Below, in pieces: positions 52,896-61,693 of a DNA stretch of 64,000 nucleotides. The notes under the pieces were generated by a model, which was not told where the DNA came from, searched no databases, and worked only from the letters and a program-made list of their open reading frames with translations. Made by a program: the position numbers and the translations under genes. The stretch's first letter is position 1. Every line of letters begins with the position of its first letter. The stretch is from Streptomyces dysideae (GTDB lineage: Bacteria > Actinomycetota > Actinomycetes > Streptomycetales > Streptomycetaceae): positions 62,001-126,000 of the forward strand of contig NZ_KQ949093.1 in assembly GCF_001514305.1 (NCBI RefSeq), in the 5' to 3' direction.

Positions 52896-53206
52896 GGCCC
52901 CGCCATCAGCGACTCGGCGAGGAGCTTCCGGGGCGTGCGGATTCCTGGGACGCAACGGCTGGCCCTGCCAGGTCCCGGCCTGCGTCCACGACGCTGCCGA
53001 GGACGAGCCAGCGCTCGTCCCGCTGAGCTGCCCCGAGTTCGTCCGGGTCCTGCGAGCCCTCGTGCTGCATCCGTACGCGACCGCGAGCACGTCCTGCACC
53101 GGACCGCCTGGCGGCGCCGTCACCAAGCCGTCGCGGCCCCCCGCCACCAGCAACGACACCACCCGTCACGACCAACCATGATCAAGAACTACAGATGCCG
53201 TGACAG
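52896..53206 (+). mobile_element. IS701-like remnant: transposase C-terminus and right terminal repeat
   Basis: Plus-strand pieces in shifting frames read LVPLSCPEFVRVLRALVL, then EHVLHRTAWRRRHQAVA, which is the C-terminal pattern of actinobacterial IS701-type transposases. The element ends with a 27-bp sequence at 53180-53206 that matches 20839-20865 (22 of 27). It has lost its left part and joins the alcohol dehydrogenase fragment. Confidence 0.6.
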
Positions 53207-53590
53207 TGCCTCCTCCGCGATTCCGATGGGACTGTCGACCACGTATCGCCATTCGCCGTCGGCACCACGGCGGGCCACCTCCACAGTAGTGCCCGACAAC
53301 GACAGCGCAGACCCGTCCGGGCCTGTTCCCTCCAACGCCCAGTCCGCGTGCATGAGTGCCACACCGTCTACCTCGAAGGCGACCGTCGGGTTCAGCACGA
53401 ACGACTTGCTCGCCGCGGTCAGCAAGCCAGTGAGCTGCTCGCGAATCGCATCCAGTCCGACAACAACTTGCTCGGCAGAAGCCACAAACACCGCATTCCG
53501 CTCATACAAAGCCAGTAGTCCTTCGATGTCCTGAGCGAGGAACTTCTCCAAGAACCTTTCCTGAAGAGCCCGGGGAGTAGAGGTGAGCAT
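53189..53590 (-). CDS. SnoaL/NTF2-like small protein whose end overlaps an IS end
   Basis: NTF2-fold (SnoaL/DUF4440-like) protein of 133 residues. Pattern: FLEKFLAQDIEGLLALYERN, VVVGLDAIREQLTGLL, GVALMHADWALEGTGPDG, GEWRYVVDSP. Such proteins include small isomerases, hydrolases and ligand-binders; no function can be assigned. ATG 53590 has AAGGAAGG upstream. The last five codons and the stop lie inside the IS terminal repeat (53180-53206), so the original 3' end may have been exchanged by the insertion. Confidence 0.75.
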   Translation of the reverse strand: MLTSTPRALQERFLEKFLAQDIEGLLALYERNAVFVASAEQVVVGLDAIREQLTGLLTAASKSFVLNPTVAFEVDGVALMHADWALEGTGPDGSALSLSGTTVEVARRGADGEWRYVVDSPIGIAEEALSRHL

Positions 53591-54390
53591 TGCAATATCC
53601 TTCCTTTAAGGCGCTTATGCGTGGACGCCGATCCTGAGCTCTGTCTTCTCCGACATTGCTGCGAAAGTCGGTGAAGACAGCGACGTCGTCAGTGATGCGG
53701 TGAAAGAATCCACCGTTGCCTCAGCGATCCGGTGGCGGTGTCGAGTGGGTCAATGAACGGGGTGGTGCTGGTGCCGCAGCGTGACTACAAGCGACGTCCC
53801 GGGTCGAGATCGCGGCGACGAGACCGTACTGGGTGACACTGGCAATCCGGGCGGCCACGGCCAGGCCACCGAACGGGACGATCATCGATGTCGTCCTGCT
53901 CATACCCTGCCCGAGCCCCGCCTCACGGTCTTGCTCCCTGACGTACCGGGCTTGTTCATATGCGTACATCTGCAAGGCCATATCTCCGAACTTGTACCAG
54001 TACTCGCGCCCTGGTAGGCCGGGGATGTATCGCCACTGCCACCGAGGCGACTCGCCGCCTGCCTCAGATGCGGTCACGGCGGCGTACGACCACCGCCCCG
54101 TTGTGAACGCCTGCGGCGGGGCCACCGTCATCGGCTGAGACGACCGGGACCCCAGGGAAACCACTGCCGGATCGCTGAGATCGCGGTCGCCAGGCTCTCC
54201 CGGACGGAAAGACCACCGACACCTCGTCGACCCTGGCGAACTCCAGCGTGACCTCGGCCCGCAGGCCATGCACAGCGTCCCGCGCCGCCGAAGCCCGCCA
54301 GGCGCCGACGTCCGAAACGATTGCCGACGGCCTCATCGACCGCATCATCGGCCGGATTCTCGTCGCCCACGACTGGGCGTTCGAGGTCGC
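53591..54390. other. 800-bp region without a confident gene
   Basis: A minus-strand frame at 53721-54269 includes a protein-like stretch (GREYWYKFGDMALQMYAYEQ, then ARYVREQDREAGLGQG) but no family I recognise and no ribosome site. A plus-strand piece near 54300-54390 (ETIADGLIDRIIGRILVAHD) also looks like a relic. The region ends at the MITE-like element. Confidence 0.35.
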
Positions 54391-54574
54391 GTCCCGCGTC
54401 GTGGTGTAGGGGATCAAGCGTTGGGCGTTCCAGTACGAGGCTCCAGGTGATCTTCGCCGAGCCAGCGGTCCACGAGGTGTCCTGCTGGGGCGAGTTGAGC
54501 GACCGGTCGTGCGGAGCCACCGCCGCCGACCTGCGGATTCCGGCGACTTGATCGGCTACACCACCCGGCGGGAC
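54391..54574. mobile_element. 184-bp MITE-like element, copy A
   Basis: Terminal inverted repeats of 28 bp at 54391-54418 and 54547-54574, with the inner 18 bases GTGGTGTAGGGGATCAAG on the left and its near-complement on the right. It has the same length and about three-quarters internal identity with 61694-61877. No transposase is encoded. The flanking DNA differs between copies, as expected for independent insertions. Confidence 0.75.
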
Positions 54575-54706
54575 GCCATCGCGTTCGACGCCCAGCACCC
54601 GCACGCAGAGCGGGCGTTCACCGTCAATCCCCGTGCGGCGATCGGCAACTCGTCCGCGTCTCGACTTGTCACGGTGGACCGCACAGATCCAATCGAGGAG
54701 GAAGCA

Positions 54707-56173
54707 ATGACCACGACCGCTGAGTCGGTGACGGCCTTCACCACCGGTCTCTACATCGATGGGGTATGGGCCACGGCGGCCGAGACCTTCGACAACCTGA
54801 ACCCGGCCACCGGCGAGCTGCTGGTGAAGGTCTCCAGCGGCAGCGCCGAGGACATCGACCGCGCTGTCCGGGCTGCTCGCACCGCTCTCGAAGGGGTCTG
54901 GGCGGAAACGACCGGCGTGGCCCGGGGCCGGCTGCTCAACCGACTCGCCGACCTGATCGAGCGCGACGCGGCCGAGTTCGCTCGGCTGGAGGCCCTCGAC
55001 GTGGGCAAGCCGGTCGGCCAGCCCAGCATGCTGGACGTCCCCAACGCGGTGGCCACGTTCCGCCACTTCGCCGGCTGGGCCGACAAGATCCAGGGTGCGA
55101 CGATCCCGACTGCCGGCTACCTCGGTATGGCGAAGACGCACTCCTACACCGTCCGCGAGCCCGTCGGCGTGATCGGTGCGATCGTGTCGTGGAACACGCC
55201 GCTGATGATCGCGGGCTGGAAGCTCGGCCCGGCGCTCGCTGCGGGCAACACCATCGTCGTCAAGCCGCCGGAGGACGCTCCGTTGTCGATCCTGCACCTC
55301 GGCCAGCTCATCGAGGAGGCCGGGTTCCCGGCCGGAGTGGTCAACATCGTCCCCGGTCTCGGTCGCACCGCGGGCGCGGCGCTCGTGGCCCACCCCGGCG
55401 TCGACAAGATCAGCTTCACCGGGTCTCCGGAGGTCGGTCGGCAGATCCAGAAGGTGGCCGCGGACACCTTCAAGCGCGTCACCCTCGAGCTCGGCGGGAA
55501 GACGCCGCAGATCGTCTGTGAGGACGCCGACGTCGAGGCGGCCATCCAGGGCATCGCGATGGGCCTCTTCTTCAACCAGGGCGAGACGTGCGCGGCCGGA
55601 ACCAGGATCCTCGTCCACCGCTCGCACTACGACACCGTCGTCAACGCACTCGCACAGGCGGCCGAGGCCCAGATCCTTGGCGACCCCTTCGCCGAGTCCA
55701 CCACGATGGGGGCCCTCGTCAACGAGCGCCAGCAACAGCGTGTGCTCGACTACATCGAGAAGGGCAAGGCCGAGGGTGCGCGACTCGTCGCCGGCGGCGC
55801 TCGGCCCGACCAGCCCGGCTTCTTCGTGCGTCCGACGATCTTCGCCGACGTCGACAACAGCTCGACCATCGCCCGCGAAGAGATCTTCGGCCCGGTCGGC
55901 GCCGTGATCCCGTTCGACACCGTCGACGAGGCGATCGCCATCGCCAACGACACGGACTACGGTCTCGCCGCGACGATCTGGACCCGGAACGTGTCGCTCG
56001 CCCACACGCTGGCCGCCAAGGTGCGGGCCGGTGCGGTGTGGGTCAACGGCTGGGGCGCCCTCGACCCGGCGCTGCCGTGGGGTGGCATGAAGACCAGCGG
56101 GATCGGTCGCGAACTCGGCTGGGCCGGGATCGTGGCCAACACCGAGGAGAAGGTCGTCACCGTCGTCCTCTGA
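54707..56173 (+). CDS. Aldehyde dehydrogenase (FeaB/betaine-aldehyde type)
   Basis: NAD(P)-dependent aldehyde dehydrogenase, 488 residues, ATG 54707 with GAGGAGG upstream. Catalytic Cys in FFNQGETCAAGTR, Glu in TLELGGKTPQ, cofactor motif FTGSPEVGR, SWNTPLMIAGW near the oxyanion Asn. The family includes phenylacetaldehyde and betaine aldehyde dehydrogenases. An AraC regulator with a FeaR-like N-terminal domain is convergent with it and the two share a hairpin terminator, so an aromatic aldehyde substrate is a reasonable inference. Confidence 0.85.
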   Translation: MTTTAESVTAFTTGLYIDGVWATAAETFDNLNPATGELLVKVSSGSAEDIDRAVRAARTALEGVWAETTGVARGRLLNRLADLIERDAAEFARLEALDVGKPVGQPSMLDVPNAVATFRHFAGWADKIQGATIPTAGYLGMAKTHSYTVREPVGVIGAIVSWNTPLMIAGWKLGPALAAGNTIVVKPPEDAPLSILHLGQLIEEAGFPAGVVNIVPGLGRTAGAALVAHPGVDKISFTGSPEVGRQIQKVAADTFKRVTLELGGKTPQIVCEDADVEAAIQGIAMGLFFNQGETCAAGTRILVHRSHYDTVVNALAQAAEAQILGDPFAESTTMGALVNERQQQRVLDYIEKGKAEGARLVAGGARPDQPGFFVRPTIFADVDNSSTIAREEIFGPVGAVIPFDTVDEAIAIANDTDYGLAATIWTRNVSLAHTLAAKVRAGAVWVNGWGALDPALPWGGMKTSGIGRELGWAGIVANTEEKVVTVVL

Positions 56174-56180
56174 GGACGGG

Positions 56181-56213
56181 GAAAGGGGCGGGTGCCAGAC
56201 GCCCGCCCCTTTC
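56181..56213. terminator. Bidirectional terminator between convergent genes
   Basis: Perfect 12-bp stem GAAAGGGGCGGG with its complement at 56202-56213 and a 9-nt loop, between the aldehyde dehydrogenase and araC-like stops. Confidence 0.8.
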
Positions 56214-56224
56214 GCTCCCCTGCA

Positions 56225-57181
56225 TCAGGCAGCGCACCCCTTGCGGAGTTCCCGTGGGGACTGCCCGTAGGTACTGCGGAACAGGCGCGAGAAGTGCGCG
56301 GCGTCGGGGAAACCCCAGCGGTGGCCGATCTGGGCGATGGAGAGATGCCCGCATCCGGGGTCGACGAGATCGCGGCGGCACTGTTCGAGACGGCGAGTAC
56401 GGATGAGGGCCGAGACGGAAGTGCCTTCCGACTCGAAGACCTTCTGCAGGTAGCGGACAGAGACGAAGTGGGCTTCGGCCACCGCCTTCGAGGTGAGACC
56501 CGGGTCCTGGAGCCGCTCGTCGACGAATTTGCGGACCTGCGCGATCAAGGTGCGATGGCCCGAGGGCGATCCCGGATCCAGGGGACGCTGGAGCTGCTGG
56601 GCGAATGCTGCGGTGACCAGTTCGACCACAGCGTCTCCCAAATGCGTGGCGACGACGGGCCGGGCTGCGGTGAGGTGCGCGCCCAGTTCTCTCATCAGGG
56701 GGGCGATCAGCGCGCCCAGCCCGTGGTCGCCGGCCAGTCGAACTGCTGTCAGTGAGGCCATCTGCTGTTCCGGGAGGCGGATGAGTGACCGCGGGAACAT
56801 GGCCACGGTCATCCGGAAGTCGTTGCTGGACGAGACCCGGTAGGGGCGGGAGGTGTCGTAGAGCGTGAGATCCCCCGGGTGGAGGTGCGCCTGGCGGTCA
56901 CCCTGCTCGATGATGCTGGAGCCACTGATCTGGAGCCCGAACTTGTAGAACTCGGGATCATCGGCCTTGATCAGCCGCGGGGTCCGCTCCACTTGGGTGT
57001 GGGATGCGGAGACCTCGGCGAAAACCACCGCACCCAGCGTGGCCGAACCGACGTCGCCGGAGAAGTGCGACGTGTCGCGGGAGCACCGGGCGCGCAGGGG
57101 TACGAAGGTGTGGCAGATCCGGTCTTCCCATGCCTCGAAGCTGCCGTCGAGGCCGGGATCCTGGGTGGTCGGTGCGCCCAT
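56225..57181 (-). CDS. AraC-family regulator, FeaR-like
   Basis: AraC/XylS regulator, 318 residues, ATG 57181 with a strong AGGAGG. The N-terminal AraC_binding_2-type domain (about 20-200) contains QISGSSIIEQGDRQAHLHPG and LTLYDTSRPY; the C-terminal double helix-turn-helix (about 215-315) reads DPGLTSKAVAEAHFVSVRYL, then IAQIGHRWGFPDAAHFSRLF and YGQSPRELRKG. FeaR, which controls phenylethylamine and tyramine oxidation, has the same domain pair. It likely activates the convergent aldehyde dehydrogenase gene or others nearby. Confidence 0.87.
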   Translation of the reverse strand: MGAPTTQDPGLDGSFEAWEDRICHTFVPLRARCSRDTSHFSGDVGSATLGAVVFAEVSASHTQVERTPRLIKADDPEFYKFGLQISGSSIIEQGDRQAHLHPGDLTLYDTSRPYRVSSSNDFRMTVAMFPRSLIRLPEQQMASLTAVRLAGDHGLGALIAPLMRELGAHLTAARPVVATHLGDAVVELVTAAFAQQLQRPLDPGSPSGHRTLIAQVRKFVDERLQDPGLTSKAVAEAHFVSVRYLQKVFESEGTSVSALIRTRRLEQCRRDLVDPGCGHLSIAQIGHRWGFPDAAHFSRLFRSTYGQSPRELRKGCAA

Positions 57182-57372
57182 GTCGTGTCCTCCTGTAGGC
57201 GGTGACCCGAGCACAGGGTACGGCACCGAATGTTTCGGCCGGTAAAGATCTGTGCGGCGCCGTCCACGTACGGGGACAGCTTCGGCGGCAGTCTGGACGG
57301 CGAACGCTCCTTCACGTTCAAAAACAGGACGTACCAGCACCCTCCGCACGCAGCTGCCGGGATCGGCACGCC

Positions 57373-57435
57373 GTGTACTACCGCACGAACCTCACCATGC
57401 GGCAGCTTGCGTCGCTGTTCGGCGTCTCGCTCACT
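57373..57435 (+). mobile_element. IS5-family transposase fragment
   Basis: About 21 codons read VYYRTNLTMRQLASLFGVS, a helix-turn-helix stretch of actinobacterial IS5-type transposases. No other part of the element is visible. Confidence 0.55.
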
Positions 57436-57970
57436 CCCTTTGCTTGGCCGCGAAGTGGACAGAGTGGGCGGTGAGCTTCTCCAACAGGGCGATCAGCGTC
57501 TGCTGTTCGTCCGCGCTGAGGGAGCCCGCCCACTGCTGTTCGCGTTCGTTGTGCGCCTGGAATGCGGTGGCGATCGCCCGCAGACCGCTGTCGGTGAGGC
57601 TGAGGTTGACCGCGCGTCCGTCGTGTGGGGCACGCGCCTTGATGACAAGACCGTCGCGTTCCAGCGTGCTCACCAGCGCTGACACGGCAGCGCGGCTCAT
57701 ACCGGACAGCTCCGCGACCCTCTTTGCCTCGGCGGGGCCCGACAGCCAGATCGCGAACAACACCCGAAAGCCAGGCCAGGACCACCCGCGGGGCCGGTGG
57801 ACGGTCGATTCGAGGTCGTAGACCAGCATGTTCGCGGCCCGGTGGAGGGTGAGCACCAGCCGCATGGCAAGCGGATCGATACCGGGCAGCTCGCGGCTCG
57901 CGCGGTCGATCGCGTAATCAATGAACGACCAAAAATGCAGGTGATCGCCGTCCGGCTGTTCGTGGGTCAC
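57431..57970 (-). CDS. MarR-family regulator
   Basis: MarR-type winged-helix regulator, 179 residues, GTG start at 57970. DNA-binding part: KRVAELSGMSRAAVSALVST, LERDGLVIKARAPHDGRAV, NLSLTDSG. The N-terminal helix LAMRLVLTLHRAANMLVYDL is typical of the family. The neighbouring promoter regions hold a perfect 16-bp palindrome at 59248-59263, a candidate target before the tannase-family gene. Confidence 0.87.
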   Translation of the reverse strand: MTHEQPDGDHLHFWSFIDYAIDRASRELPGIDPLAMRLVLTLHRAANMLVYDLESTVHRPRGWSWPGFRVLFAIWLSGPAEAKRVAELSGMSRAAVSALVSTLERDGLVIKARAPHDGRAVNLSLTDSGLRAIATAFQAHNEREQQWAGSLSADEQQTLIALLEKLTAHSVHFAAKQRE

Positions 57971-58202
57971 ACCCCGAGTGTAGGCCGGACGAGTGCACGG
58001 TCTCCGGCTTGCCGGATCCGGCTGGTGTCATGAACCCGTCGTAGAGGGATCTGGGCACGGTCCTGCGACCAATTCACCGTGGGCCAGGCTGTGCTGGGCC
58101 GGACGCAAGGGTCCGGTGGCGGAAATCGGCGAACGGCTTGGCTCGTCTGGTGAACTTCGCGCGGGCGGGCCCGGCGAGCAGCACGGGCATCTCCGCCGCG
58201 AC
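57971..58202. other. Gap with possible relic sequence
   Basis: No intact gene. A minus-strand stretch (VLLAGPARAKFTRRAKPFAD) reads protein-like but is not assignable. Confidence 0.3.
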
Positions 58203-58313
58203 GAACTCCTGACGCTACCTCCCGAGACGGTGATGTGTACCGGACACGGTGAGAACACCACCGTCGCGGCCGGGGCTCCGCGTCTCGCAGAGTGGATCGC
58301 CCGAGGACACTGA
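58203..58313 (+). pseudogene. C-terminal relic of an MBL-fold hydrolase
   Basis: Thirty-six codons ending GHGENTTVAAGAPRLAEWIA plus RGH stop. They match the C-terminus of the MscR-linked hydrolase at 30736-31365 (RTGHGECT ... TWIARGH). The metal-binding N-terminal part is gone. Confidence 0.75.
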
Positions 58314-58361
58314 GCGAGCCCGGGGCGCCGGACACCAGCCGACGCCTGGGGCTGCCTGCCG

Positions 58362-59085
58362 TCAGGGGTTGTCGCCGACCGCCGTCCGGGGCAGCCGCTC
58401 CGCCTCCGCGGCGCTGGCCGAGTCACGGGGCAGAAGCCATACGCACACGAGGCTTACGCCGCAGATGCCCACCAGCAGGAAGTTCGCCAGGAATGGAGGC
58501 GCCAGCCCCCCCCGTCGGCGAACCGGTCCGCGCCGAGTCCGTTCGAGGCGGACAGGAAGACCAGGTTGGCAAGGATGAGTCCGGCCGGCACGCCCATCTG
58601 CGGGAAGCTGCCGTAGAAGCCTCTCTTGCCGGGCGGAGCGTGCTCGACGGCCATGAGTGCGGCGCCGCCCCGCTCTCCACTGACGCCAAGGCCCTGGACG
58701 AGCCGCAGTAACACAAGGAGCAGCAGGGCCCAGACACCGATGGCATCGTATGTCGGCAGAAGACCGATGAGGGTGGTGGCCAGTCCCATGGTCAGAGACA
58801 GCACGAGCATGGCTTTGCCTCCGATGCGGTCGCCGAAGTGGCCCATAAGGCCCCTCAGGGGCGCGCCAGGAAGCCGACCGAGTACGTGGCGAATGCGGCC
58901 AGCGTGCCTGCCGTGGGCGAGAAGTGCGAGAAGAACTGCCTGCTGAACACCAGGGCTGTGCCGTAGATGAAGTAGTCGTACCACTCGACGGCGGTGCCGG
59001 ACACGGGGGGCTCCTGCTGAGAAGCGGGGGCTCGGCACGAGAGAGCGCGTGCCGACGCGAGAGGAATGCGGGCCGTTCCGCCCAC
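58362..59085 (-). pseudogene. Broken MHS-type MFS transporter
   Basis: Relic of a metabolite:H+ symporter-family transporter. Pieces in three frames: GTAVEWYDYFIYGTALVFSR and FATYSVGFLARP (helices 1-2), then GLMGHFGDRIGGKAMLVLSL to GLGADRFADGGGWRL (helices 3-5), then FLLVGICGVSLVCVWLLPRD and the C-terminal tail. Frames change near 58863 and near 58510, and most of helices 6-11 is missing. Intact family members have about 440 residues. It probably once imported the substrate of the tannase-family or aldehyde dehydrogenase genes. Confidence 0.8.
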
Positions 59086-59409
59086 GGTCCGGAGCTGTGG
59101 CCCGGACCATCAATGGCCGGTCCCACGGCGCCGCGTGCCGCACTGTAAGGGGCTGGGCTGGCTTCCCTCCTGCAAGACTTCCGGCGGGTATTCAAAAGTT
59201 CGCTCCCTGGGGTTCCCAACAACGCCAGTTCCCAGTACCGTCCAATTAATCAAAGCTTTGATTGTATGCTCCTGAGCGGTATCCCCCTGATTCGTCCCCT
59301 TGGTAGGGACGGGTATGCCCGGAGGGGTATCCCGCCCGGTGTTCCTCCGGGCCCCCGACCGCGTACCCATCCACTCATGCGTCACCATGCCCCGTGAGAG
59401 GCGGCTTCC
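59086..59409. other. Promoter region of the tannase-family gene
   Basis: No gene. It contains a perfect 16-bp palindrome at 59248-59263 within an unusually AT-rich stretch. Confidence 0.45.
59248..59263. promoter_or_regulatory. Candidate MarR operator before the tannase-family gene
   Basis: AATCAAAGCTTTGATT is a perfect palindrome, about 146 bp upstream of the tannase-family start. The MarR gene at 57431-57970 is the nearest candidate regulator. Confidence 0.5.
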
Positions 59410-61185
59410 TTGTCCAATGTGTCGTCGGGGCGGCCCGCGCCGCCCCCTTCCGATCCCCCTGCCGGCCAGACCATCGGCGGTCGTCGCCGCTCCATGCGGT
59501 TCCTGCGGGGTGCCGCTGCCACCGCTGCCGCCACTGCCGCTCTGGCGGTGCTGGCAGTCCTACTGTCCGGCGCGTCCGGGTCGTCGGGCACTGCAGCGCA
59601 GACAGCCGGTTCCGGCGACCTCGCCACGCTGGACTCCCAGGTCGCGAAGCCTGTCGGCGTCGACCCCGTTCGCGGCTGTGGCCAGCTCGCCAAGGAGAAC
59701 CTGGCAGTTGACGACGAAGCCCCTGCGTGGGTGGGCAGTGCCAAGGTTGTCGCGGCCTCGGACGGCATCGCTGAGCATTGTCGGGTCGTCGGTTACATCG
59801 AGCCTGCCATTCGATTCGAGGTCAACCTGCCGACGGACACATGGAATGGCCGTTACTTCCAGACCGGCTGCGGCGCCTTCTGTGGCTGGGTCCCGGCCGA
59901 GAGCTGCATTGACGCCCAGCGGCTCAACTTCGCGACGGCGGCGCAGAACATGGGTCATGACCTCACGGGAGTGGGCATGTTCAGCGCCCTGTGGGCCCGC
60001 GACCCGGGGCTGCGAGAAGACTTCGCGCATCGCTCGACCCACGTCACCGCGGTGGCCACCAAGCGACTGATCGAGCTGTACTACGGCCAGCGCCCCGAGC
60101 GCTCGTACTTCGGCGGCTGCTCCTCCGGCGGCCGTGAGGGCCAGATGGAGGCGTCGCGCTACCCCGATGACTTCGACGGGATCGTCTCCGGTGACCCGGC
60201 GCACCCCCAGCGCCTGGGTGGTGTTTACAACAACTGGATCGCCCGGCACAGCCTGCGCCCAGACGGCTCGCCGATCTTCAGCCAGGCCAAGGCGACCTGG
60301 CTGCACAAGCAGGTCATCGCGGCGTGTGATGATGCCGACGGGCTGACCGACGGACTGATCGAGGACCCACGCAACTGCACGTTCGATTTCGCCGACCTGG
60401 CCTGCGCAAGCGGCGAGGACGCGGCAGGTTGCCTCACTGGCAAGGAGCTCGCCGCGGTAAAGAAGTTGTACGGCTTCCCGCGAAACAGTAAAGGCCGGAT
60501 CCTCTACCCTGGGCGGGTCGAGCTCGGCCAGGAGATGCAGCTCGCCGACGCCAAATCGCTCGGTGAAATGGGGCAGTTGTCCATGGAGTGGCTCCGCCAC
60601 GCCGCCTTCCGGAAAAACCCGCCCGGCGACTTCGACTTCCGTGACCTCGACTACGACCGTGACCCGGCCAAGCTGCGCAAGATGCTGCCGCTCTACGAGG
60701 CCAAGCCAGACTTTCGCAAATTCCAACGTGCCGGCGGCAAGATGCTCGTCTACCACGGCTGGGCTGACATCGGCGTGGCGCCGCGGGAACAGCTCGACTA
60801 TCTCGCCGAGGTCCGCAAGCGGATCGGATCGCAGACTGACGACACCGTCCGGCTGTTCTTGATACCCGGCATGAAGCATTGCGGTGGTGGCGTTTACCCC
60901 GTCGATGGCCGCGATGTGGGGACACAGAGCCTGCTGCGGATGGTGAATTGGGTCGAGAACGGCGTGGCGCCCGACCGGCTCGAGGTCGGCTACGGCGCCA
61001 AGGGGACTCAGGGTGGATTCCCTGGTCCGATCGAGGGGCCGGTCGTCCGCAACCGCCCTGTCTTCTCCTATCCGCAGGTCGCACGTTACGACGGCTCAGG
61101 CAGCACCGACGACGCAGCGAACTTCGTGCCCGCAGCGCCGCCGGTCGACCACACCGGCAGCGAGGACATCGCCTGGAAGTGGTGA
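59410..61185 (+). CDS. Tannase/feruloyl-esterase-family secreted hydrolase
   Basis: Alpha/beta hydrolase of the tannase family, 591 residues from TTG 59410 (GAGAGG upstream) or 563 from ATG 59494, which directly starts a signal peptide (MRFLRGAAATAAATAALAVL). Nucleophile Ser in FGGCSSGGREGQ and the paired Cys before it, with HCGGG supplying His and the second Cys, form the CS-D-HC motif of the family. A calcium-site-like loop DADGLTDGLIEDPRNC is present. Expected role: release of gallic, ferulic or related phenolic acids from plant esters. The nearby MarR, FeaR-like and aldehyde dehydrogenase genes suit use of phenolics. Confidence 0.88.
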   Translation: MSNVSSGRPAPPPSDPPAGQTIGGRRRSMRFLRGAAATAAATAALAVLAVLLSGASGSSGTAAQTAGSGDLATLDSQVAKPVGVDPVRGCGQLAKENLAVDDEAPAWVGSAKVVAASDGIAEHCRVVGYIEPAIRFEVNLPTDTWNGRYFQTGCGAFCGWVPAESCIDAQRLNFATAAQNMGHDLTGVGMFSALWARDPGLREDFAHRSTHVTAVATKRLIELYYGQRPERSYFGGCSSGGREGQMEASRYPDDFDGIVSGDPAHPQRLGGVYNNWIARHSLRPDGSPIFSQAKATWLHKQVIAACDDADGLTDGLIEDPRNCTFDFADLACASGEDAAGCLTGKELAAVKKLYGFPRNSKGRILYPGRVELGQEMQLADAKSLGEMGQLSMEWLRHAAFRKNPPGDFDFRDLDYDRDPAKLRKMLPLYEAKPDFRKFQRAGGKMLVYHGWADIGVAPREQLDYLAEVRKRIGSQTDDTVRLFLIPGMKHCGGGVYPVDGRDVGTQSLLRMVNWVENGVAPDRLEVGYGAKGTQGGFPGPIEGPVVRNRPVFSYPQVARYDGSGSTDDAANFVPAAPPVDHTGSEDIAWKW

Positions 61186-61219
61186 GCCACCCACCCCTGT
61201 CGGGAGTCGCTGGGTGGCT
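61185..61219 (+). terminator. Candidate terminator after the tannase-family gene
   Basis: 9-bp arms AGCCACCCA and TGGGTGGCT with a 17-nt loop, starting at the last base of the stop codon. Confidence 0.45.
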
Positions 61220-61291
61220 ACCGGACAGGTGTCGAGGTTCAGGGTCACGTGTCCGGGTAGATACGGGCTCATGTGCCCACCTGACTGACCG

Positions 61292-61405
61292 TCAGGCGAC
61301 GCTGGGGGCTGCTTCGAGGGCGGCGAGACGGTTCTTCAGGCGGTAGCTGGGGCCGTCGATGGAGATGGCGTCGCAGTGGTGGGGGAGGCGGTCGAGGATG
61401 ACGGT
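61292..61405 (-). mobile_element. IS21 IstB-like ATPase C-terminal fragment
   Basis: Thirty-seven codons read TVILDRLPHHCDAISIDGPS and YRLKNRLAALEAA to a stop, the C-terminus of the IstB helper protein of IS21-type elements. The rest of istB and istA are missing. Confidence 0.65.
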
Positions 61406-61558
61406 GGCCAGTACCTCGTCAGAGCCCGTGAGCTGCGCGAACTCCTCGGCATGCCCACCGACGAGGCAACCGTCAACATCACCCGCAGCCACCTCGGACG
61501 CCTCACCCGCCAAGGCTTCCTCACCCAACCCGGACGAGGCCGCTACCAGAAACGGACT
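61406..61558 (+). pseudogene. Small helix-turn-helix-like relic
   Basis: About 51 codons reading ARELRELLGMPTDEATVNIT, then SHLGRLTRQGFLTQPGRGRY and QKRT. It resembles the end of a winged-helix protein often seen beside actinobacterial mobile elements; its start is lost in the IstB fragment junction. Function unknown. Confidence 0.45.
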
Positions 61559-61693
61559 CAACGTCCACTGACTTCTCGAACTTGCGGCAAAGCTGCCGCG
61601 GAGCGGCAGCCCTCAAGTTGACCACCAAGGCGGCGAGGATCACATCGCGCAGCGCCATTCGCCTCAGCATGGTGAACATCTTGATCGGGTCGT
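61559..61693. other. Short gap before MITE-like copy B
   Basis: No gene recognised; protein-like bits are out of frame. Confidence 0.3.

Noticed and set aside
52750..53181. Single 143-codon gene starting MQARIRRFTK
   Set aside because: The frame fuses an alcohol dehydrogenase fragment to out-of-frame IS sequence, so it is a junction artefact rather than a gene.
53721..54269. 183-codon minus-strand frame as a gene
   Set aside because: No ribosome site, no recognised family and an atypical start; could be a relic but cannot be supported as coding.
54128..56005. 625-codon minus-strand frame opposite the aldehyde dehydrogenase
   Set aside because: Shadow frame; the only protein-like part lies in the MITE-like element.
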